A program made the position numbers and the translations under genes. A stretch of 64,000 nucleotides of DNA from JAHHTP01 sp964587555 (GTDB taxonomy: Bacteria > Bacillota > Clostridia > Oscillospirales > Ruminococcaceae). The notes under the pieces are model-generated. The model was not told the origin of the DNA and did no database searches. It saw nothing but the letters and a program-made list of their open reading frames with translations. This document shows, piece by piece, positions 59,900 through 64,000 of this stretch. The stretch lies in the NCBI GenBank assembly GCA_964587555.1, contig CAZPLR010000002.1, forward strand, positions 1 to 64,000, in the 5' to 3' direction. Each line of letters begins with the position of its first letter. Position 1 is the first letter of the stretch.

Positions 59900-61297
59900 C
59901 TATTTTTTCTGCTTGAAGCGTTTGAATCTGCCTAACACCTTGTCCCTGCCCTTTTTAATCCAAAGCAGGAAGCTCTTTTTCAGGCTGTGGTCGGCAATTT
60001 CTTCATCGGTAGGATATCGGCTTTCAAGCACCATTGCGCCGCTGTTCAGATCGATGGATTTTAAATCCTCATACGCATGATTCGGCTGGTCGCCGTTCTT
60101 GCTGGTCAGCTTGCGGGTAAAATAATCCTTGAGGATGCCGTAGATAAACGCAAAGACCGGAATACCGATAATCATGCCGGTGACGCCGAACAGGCTGCCG
60201 CCGACCAGAATGACAACGACAATCCAAAATGCATTGATGCCGGTCGAATCTCCAAGAATTTTAGGACCTAACACATTTCCATCAAACTGCTGTAGGATGA
60301 GGATCATAATAATGAAGGAAAGCGCCTTCCACGGGTTGACGATCAGCAGCAGCAGGCAGCTTGGGATCGCTCCGATAAACGGGCCGAACACCGGAATAAT
60401 GTTGGTGACGCCGACAAGCACGCTGATTAAAACAGCGTATGGAATGCGCAGAATCGTCATCAGGATAAAGCAGAGGATACCGATGATAATCGAGTCTAAT
60501 ATCTTACCGGAAATGTAGCCGGAGAAGATACGGTCGGCTTCTCTTGCCAGCGAGAAAACGCGGTTGACCCGTTTTGCCGGAAACAACATCACGACAGCCT
60601 TTTTGCTGTAGATAAGCAGCTTCTTCTGATATAGCATGACATATACCGCAACGATAAGCCCTACGATGATGTCCTTGATGGTGGATATAACGTTGATGAC
60701 ACCGTTGGTGATCTGCTCCATGTAATCTCCGATCAATGGGATGATCGTCTGGGTGAAAAAGTCTTCTACGGAGTTGGAAACGTTGCCGATCGTGTTGTTG
60801 ACCATGGTCATAATCTCCGGATAATCCGAAAGCAGATTGTCAAGCCATTTTGTGATCTTCTGATAGTAGGTGTCCAGCTCAGATGCAAGCTGGATAATGC
60901 TCTTGTACAGCGTCGGGATAATCAAATAGAAGAGAAGGAAAAGGGCAAGTAAAAAGGTTAGGATCGTGCAGATGACTGCAAGCGTATGCGAGAGCTTTTT
61001 TACATCCTTGACCGGCTTTTTCTTTTTCTTGAGAACCGGATAAAATAGGTTTAATTCATACAGCTTGCGGATCGGATTGAGCAGATAGGCGATGATAAAG
61101 CCGAGCGTGATCGGAAAAAAGGCGCTTAACACCTTGCCCACCGCTTCTCGAATAATCGGGAAATTTACAATGACAAGATAAAGCAGGATGCTTGCCGCAA
61201 TTACGCAGAAGGCGGTAATCCCCCAGTAAAGATATTGTTTATCCCATTTGTATTTATACTTCGTACCTATTCCTCCTTCTTTCTGTAAAGCCGGCAA
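59900..61297 (-). CDS. AI-2E family (PerM/YdbI-type) membrane permease
   Basis: A 465-residue membrane protein with about eight helices and the conserved C-terminal block VLISVLVGVTNIIPVFGPFIGAIP with QFDGNVLGPKILGDSTG following. Members export small molecules or ions (AI-2 in one case, Na+/H+ in others). A basic tail of about 60 residues ends the protein. The start is doubtful: a strong GGAGG lies at 61276-61272, inside the frame, and 7 nt after it is ACG, not ATG/GTG/TTG. The listed TTG 61297 is the only standard start but has no ribosome site and would leave a leader of about 20 nt. Confidence 0.85.
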   Translation of the reverse strand: MPALQKEGGIGTKYKYKWDKQYLYWGITAFCVIAASILLYLVIVNFPIIREAVGKVLSAFFPITLGFIIAYLLNPIRKLYELNLFYPVLKKKKKPVKDVKKLSHTLAVICTILTFLLALFLLFYLIIPTLYKSIIQLASELDTYYQKITKWLDNLLSDYPEIMTMVNNTIGNVSNSVEDFFTQTIIPLIGDYMEQITNGVINVISTIKDIIVGLIVAVYVMLYQKKLLIYSKKAVVMLFPAKRVNRVFSLAREADRIFSGYISGKILDSIIIGILCFILMTILRIPYAVLISVLVGVTNIIPVFGPFIGAIPSCLLLLIVNPWKALSFIIMILILQQFDGNVLGPKILGDSTGINAFWIVVVILVGGSLFGVTGMIIGIPVFAFIYGILKDYFTRKLTSKNGDQPNHAYEDLKSIDLNSGAMVLESRYPTDEEIADHSLKKSFLLWIKKGRDKVLGRFKRFKQKK

Positions 61298-61324
61298 ACG
61301 GCAGAGGTACTTTTACCACCTACT

Positions 61325-61353
61325 ATTATAGCAAATTGGCAAAGCGGATGCAA
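61325..61353 (-). promoter_or_regulatory. Promoter of the permease-GNAT unit
   Basis: Minus strand TTGCAT (61353-61348), 17-nt spacer, TATAAT (61330-61325) with a TGC extension. Confidence 0.7.
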
Positions 61354-61382
61354 TCGTTTTCGGACTTTTTAGATAAGGAATT

Positions 61383-61417
61383 TTATAAAAAATTTCGGAG
61401 GAAAATTTTCCTCCGAA
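61383..61417 (-). terminator. Terminator after the SGNH hydrolase gene
   Basis: A perfect 24-nt palindrome (61394-61417, core GGAGGAAAATTTTCCTCC) followed leftward by ATTTTTTATAAAA, 9 nt after the stop codon. Confidence 0.85.
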
Positions 61418-61425
61418 GCAATCGC

Positions 61426-62043
61426 TTATAATACGCGCTTTAACCACTGCTGGGCTAAGAAGGCGTGGCCGGCGTCGCTTGGATGAACGCCGTCTGCTGA
61501 AAAAAGGACGGGATCTTGATCCGCGCAAATCTCCTGATATAAACCGTCGAGCGGGACGAATACGGTTCCAAACTCTCTGGAAAGCCGTCTAACCGCGCCG
61601 ATTTTCGGGTCTAAATCTACGCGCCAAGCCTCCTTCTGCGGATCGGTCGGAATCAAAAACGGTTCGAGCAGGATAATTTTGCAGTACGGAAGCTTTTCTC
61701 TGACCTCGGTCAAAATCTCGCGATAGGTGGTTTCGAACGTCTCGGCTGAGGTCGGATCATTCGAATCATATCTTCTCCATGTGTCGTTAATACCGATCAG
61801 GATAGAAAGAATGTCCGGCTTTAGGTCGATGCAATCGGTCTGCCAGCGGTTTTTTAAATCCTTGACGCGATTTCCGCTGATCCCTTTGTTAATCACCCTG
61901 ACGTTTTTCGAAGCGCAGAAGGCATTGAAATATGCGGCGATCTTCTGCGGATAGCCCGGACCTAGATCGTCGGTCAGGTAATCTCTTCCCGCGTCGGTGA
62001 TGCTGTCGCCTTGGAATAAAATGGTGGCGTTTTGCTGAATCAT
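61426..62043 (-). CDS. SGNH/GDSL hydrolase
   Basis: A 205-residue esterase-type protein without a signal peptide. Four blocks are complete: FQGDSITDAGRDY (Ser nucleophile), NKGISGNRVKDL (Gly, oxyanion), SILIGINDTWRR (Asn, oxyanion) and FSADGVHPSDAGHAFLAQQ (Asp and His). Family members deacylate sugars and lipids; here, close to carbohydrate genes, carbohydrate esterase activity on imported acetylated sugars is plausible but not shown. AAAGGAACAA precedes the ATG. Confidence 0.87.
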   Translation of the reverse strand: MIQQNATILFQGDSITDAGRDYLTDDLGPGYPQKIAAYFNAFCASKNVRVINKGISGNRVKDLKNRWQTDCIDLKPDILSILIGINDTWRRYDSNDPTSAETFETTYREILTEVREKLPYCKIILLEPFLIPTDPQKEAWRVDLDPKIGAVRRLSREFGTVFVPLDGLYQEICADQDPVLFSADGVHPSDAGHAFLAQQWLKRVL

Positions 62044-62170
62044 TGTTTTATTTGTTCCTTTCTCTGGGTGGAATCAGAAGATTTCATCATGGCTTTCCCC
62101 TCTTCATTATAGCACATAGCAGAAGCTGCTGCAAGGAGAATTTTTAGCTGTTACAGTTCCGTTTTCCGAT

Positions 62171-62200
62171 CAAAAAAAGCCAGGGAGTATCTCCCTGGCT
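62171..62200 (-). terminator. Terminator after rny
   Basis: AGCCAGGGAG (62178-62187) pairs with CTCCCTGGCT (62191-62200); read leftward the tract is TTTTTTTG. Confidence 0.92.
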
Positions 62201-62210
62201 GAAATAAGCT

Positions 62211-63797
62211 TTATTTTGCGTATTCAATCGCTCTGCTTTCGCGGATGACGTTGACCTTGATCTGTCCCGGATAATCCAGCTCGTTTTCAATTCGCGTGGC
62301 GATGTCGCGCGCGATCAGGATCATCTTATCCTCCTTGACGCGCTCCGGATTGACAATAATGCGAATCTCACGTCCCGCTTGAATTGCGTAGGATTTTTCA
62401 ACCCCTTCAAAGGAATTGGATATTTCCTCCAGCTTTTCTAGCCGCTTGATGTAGTTCTCCACATTTTCGCGTCTTGCACCCGGTCTTGCCGCTGAGATAG
62501 CGTCCGCTGCCTGTACTAAGCAGGCAATGACCGTTTTCGGTTCCACATCGCCGTGATGCGCTTCGATCGCGTTGAGGATAACGGCGTTTTCTTTAAACTT
62601 CCGGCAAACGTCGACGCCCATTTCCACATGAGAGCCTTCGATTTCGTGCGTAAGTGCTTTGCCGATGTCATGCAGCAGTCCGGCGCGGCGCGCAAGATTC
62701 GCGTCGACCCCTAGCTCGCTTGCCATAATGCCGGCGAGATAGGCGACCTCCATCGAATGGTCTAAAACATTCTGCCCAAAGCTGGTGCGGTAGTGCAGAC
62801 GACCAAGCAGCTTGACCAGCTCCGGATGAATGCCGTGTACGTTGGTGTCCATCACCGCACGCTCGCCTTCGGTGCGGATTTTCTGCTCCACCTCACGCTT
62901 GGCTTTTTCTACCGATTCCTCGATGCGCGTTGGATGGATACGCCCGTCGGCGATCAGATGCTCCAGCGCAATGCGCGCGACCTCGCGGCGCACCGGATCA
63001 AAGGCGGAGAGGGTAATCGCTTCCGGCGTGTCATCGATGATTAGATCGACGCCGGTCATTGTTTCAATGGTGCGGATGTTGCGTCCTTCGCGTCCGATGA
63101 TGCGTCCCTTCATTTCGTCGTTCGGCAGCGGAACGACCGAAACGGTGATCTCGCTGACGTGTTCGGCGGCGCATCGGGTAATTGCAAGCGAGATATATTC
63201 CTTCGCTTTGCGATCCGCTTCATCCTTAAGCTGCTGCTCGTAGGCGGAAATCTTTAAGGCTTTTTCGTGAATCAGTTCGCTTTCCAAGCTGTCAAGCAGT
63301 TGCTGCTTTGCCTGCTCGCTGGTCAGTCCGGAGATGCGCTCCAGACTTTCTAACTGCGAGTTTTTAATCATTTCCGCTTCGGCAAGTCGTTCCTCCGCCT
63401 GCTTGAGCTTTTCTGTGATGCGTTCTTCTTTTTTCTCGATCTGATCGGTCTTGCGGTCAAGATTCTCCTCTTTTTTCGAGATGCGGCGCTCCTGCTGCGT
63501 AATCTCCGCACGGCGTTCCTTGTTCTCCCGTTCGGCTTCGTTGCGCATCCTGTGGATTTCGTCCTTTACCGCTAAAATGGATTCCTTTTTCTTATTTTCA
63601 ATTTCTTTCAGCTTATTTTCGGCGTCTTTTTCCGCGTCGGCAATGATATGCTTTGCTTGTTCCTCTGCGGAGCCTATCTCTGCTTCCGCAGTTTTTTTCC
63701 GATACGATATGCCGAAACGGAAGCCGAAAAAGCCCGCCGCCGCTGCGGCGACGATGAATACTGCAATACAGATCAACACAACTGTGATTGGTTGCAT
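62211..63797 (-). CDS. rny: Ribonuclease Y
   Basis: Membrane-anchored endoribonuclease that starts mRNA turnover in Firmicutes. 528 residues: one N-terminal membrane helix (VVLICIAVFIVAAAAAGFFG), a long Glu/Lys/Arg-rich coiled coil to about 200, a KH domain (GRIIGREGRNIRTIETMTGV) and an HD domain with the catalytic pair in GLLHDIGKALTHEIEGSHVE. The C-terminus INVIRESRAIEYAK-like tail is standard. GGAGGTAAAAAAG precedes the ATG. Confidence 0.97.
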   Translation of the reverse strand: MQPITVVLICIAVFIVAAAAAGFFGFRFGISYRKKTAEAEIGSAEEQAKHIIADAEKDAENKLKEIENKKKESILAVKDEIHRMRNEAERENKERRAEITQQERRISKKEENLDRKTDQIEKKEERITEKLKQAEERLAEAEMIKNSQLESLERISGLTSEQAKQQLLDSLESELIHEKALKISAYEQQLKDEADRKAKEYISLAITRCAAEHVSEITVSVVPLPNDEMKGRIIGREGRNIRTIETMTGVDLIIDDTPEAITLSAFDPVRREVARIALEHLIADGRIHPTRIEESVEKAKREVEQKIRTEGERAVMDTNVHGIHPELVKLLGRLHYRTSFGQNVLDHSMEVAYLAGIMASELGVDANLARRAGLLHDIGKALTHEIEGSHVEMGVDVCRKFKENAVILNAIEAHHGDVEPKTVIACLVQAADAISAARPGARRENVENYIKRLEKLEEISNSFEGVEKSYAIQAGREIRIIVNPERVKEDKMILIARDIATRIENELDYPGQIKVNVIRESRAIEYAK

Positions 63798-63957
63798 ACC
63801 TTACTTTTTTACCTCCTGTTTTCAGATAATCATAAAAAGTTTTTGCATCGTACGATTATATGGTTATGCAGCGCTACGCGGGCTATTATATTTTATGAAA
63901 AAAGATCGTTTTTCTTGACAATCCGCAATTTATCAATACTCAATAAAACAGCTTGCC

Positions 63958-63974
63958 TATGGCCGGCGGCCATA
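63958..63974. repeat. 17-nt palindrome near the window end
   Basis: TATGGCCG-G-CGGCCATA, in the non-coding 203 bases after the rny start; no gene is visible there. Could be a terminator or stem of the next unit beyond the window. Confidence 0.6.
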
Positions 63975-64000
63975 AGCGGGGCAAAGATCATTTTTATTTT

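Overview
The window (64 kb, moderate GC, two 100-N scaffold gaps) looks like the replication-origin region of an endospore-forming Clostridia genome, most likely of the Oscillospiraceae/Ruminococcaceae type. The reasons are the Firmicutes order rpmH-rnpA-yidD-yidC-jag-mnmE-mnmG-rsmG-noc facing dnaA-dnaN-S4 protein-recF-remB-gyrB-gyrA, the presence of parAB, noc, spmAB, mecA-like and rny, and strong Gram-positive ribosome binding sites with frequent TTG/GTG starts. The gaps, at 9095-9194 and 59185-59284, point to a scaffolded draft or metagenome assembly. Species cannot be told from the sequence.

Layout. 1-7 kb: partial purA, an AEC permease, rpe, a mecA-like gene, a membrane-anchored putative glycosyl hydrolase and a phosphoglucomutase. 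7-20 kb: a leftward TM2/six-hairpin glycosidase/HD operon, tRNA-Lys, lepA, a leftward DUF6259-MFS-GH9 carbohydrate locus, a DUF1266 lipoprotein and a tRNA-Met-Glu-Glu operon. 20-28 kb: a cassette of three small unknown proteins, a 2-hydroxyacid dehydrogenase, guaB, an acyl-ACP thioesterase and parA-parB-serS. 28-33 kb: a long mannose-6-phosphate isomerase divergent from a GH38-like mannosidase plus GntR regulator. 33-41.6 kb: noc, rsmG, mnmG, mnmE, jag, yidC, yidD, rnpA, rpmH, all leftward. 41.9-51.8 kb: dnaA through gyrA, all rightward. 52-64 kb: mainly leftward accessory genes, namely a membrane protein, a secreted C39-like protein, a four-gene Gfo/Idh/MocA plus TIM-barrel isomerase operon, spmAB, a GNAT acetyltransferase, an AI-2E family permease, an SGNH hydrolase and rny.

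How it fits together. Transcription diverges at about 41.7 kb, the expected position of oriC. Three parS or parS-like 16-mers (24930, 33321, 35465) lie next to parAB/noc on the left arm. I saw no canonical TTATCCACA boxes; instead the intergenic regions before dnaA, between dnaA and dnaN, and after gyrA carry repeated TTWTCRACA-like 9-mers that are candidate divergent DnaA boxes. The carbohydrate genes encode enzymes without signal peptides next to permeases and regulators, which suggests uptake and cytoplasmic breakdown of oligosaccharides or glycosides. Many leftward transcription units share a TTGACA-17-TATAAT promoter and end at clear intrinsic terminators.
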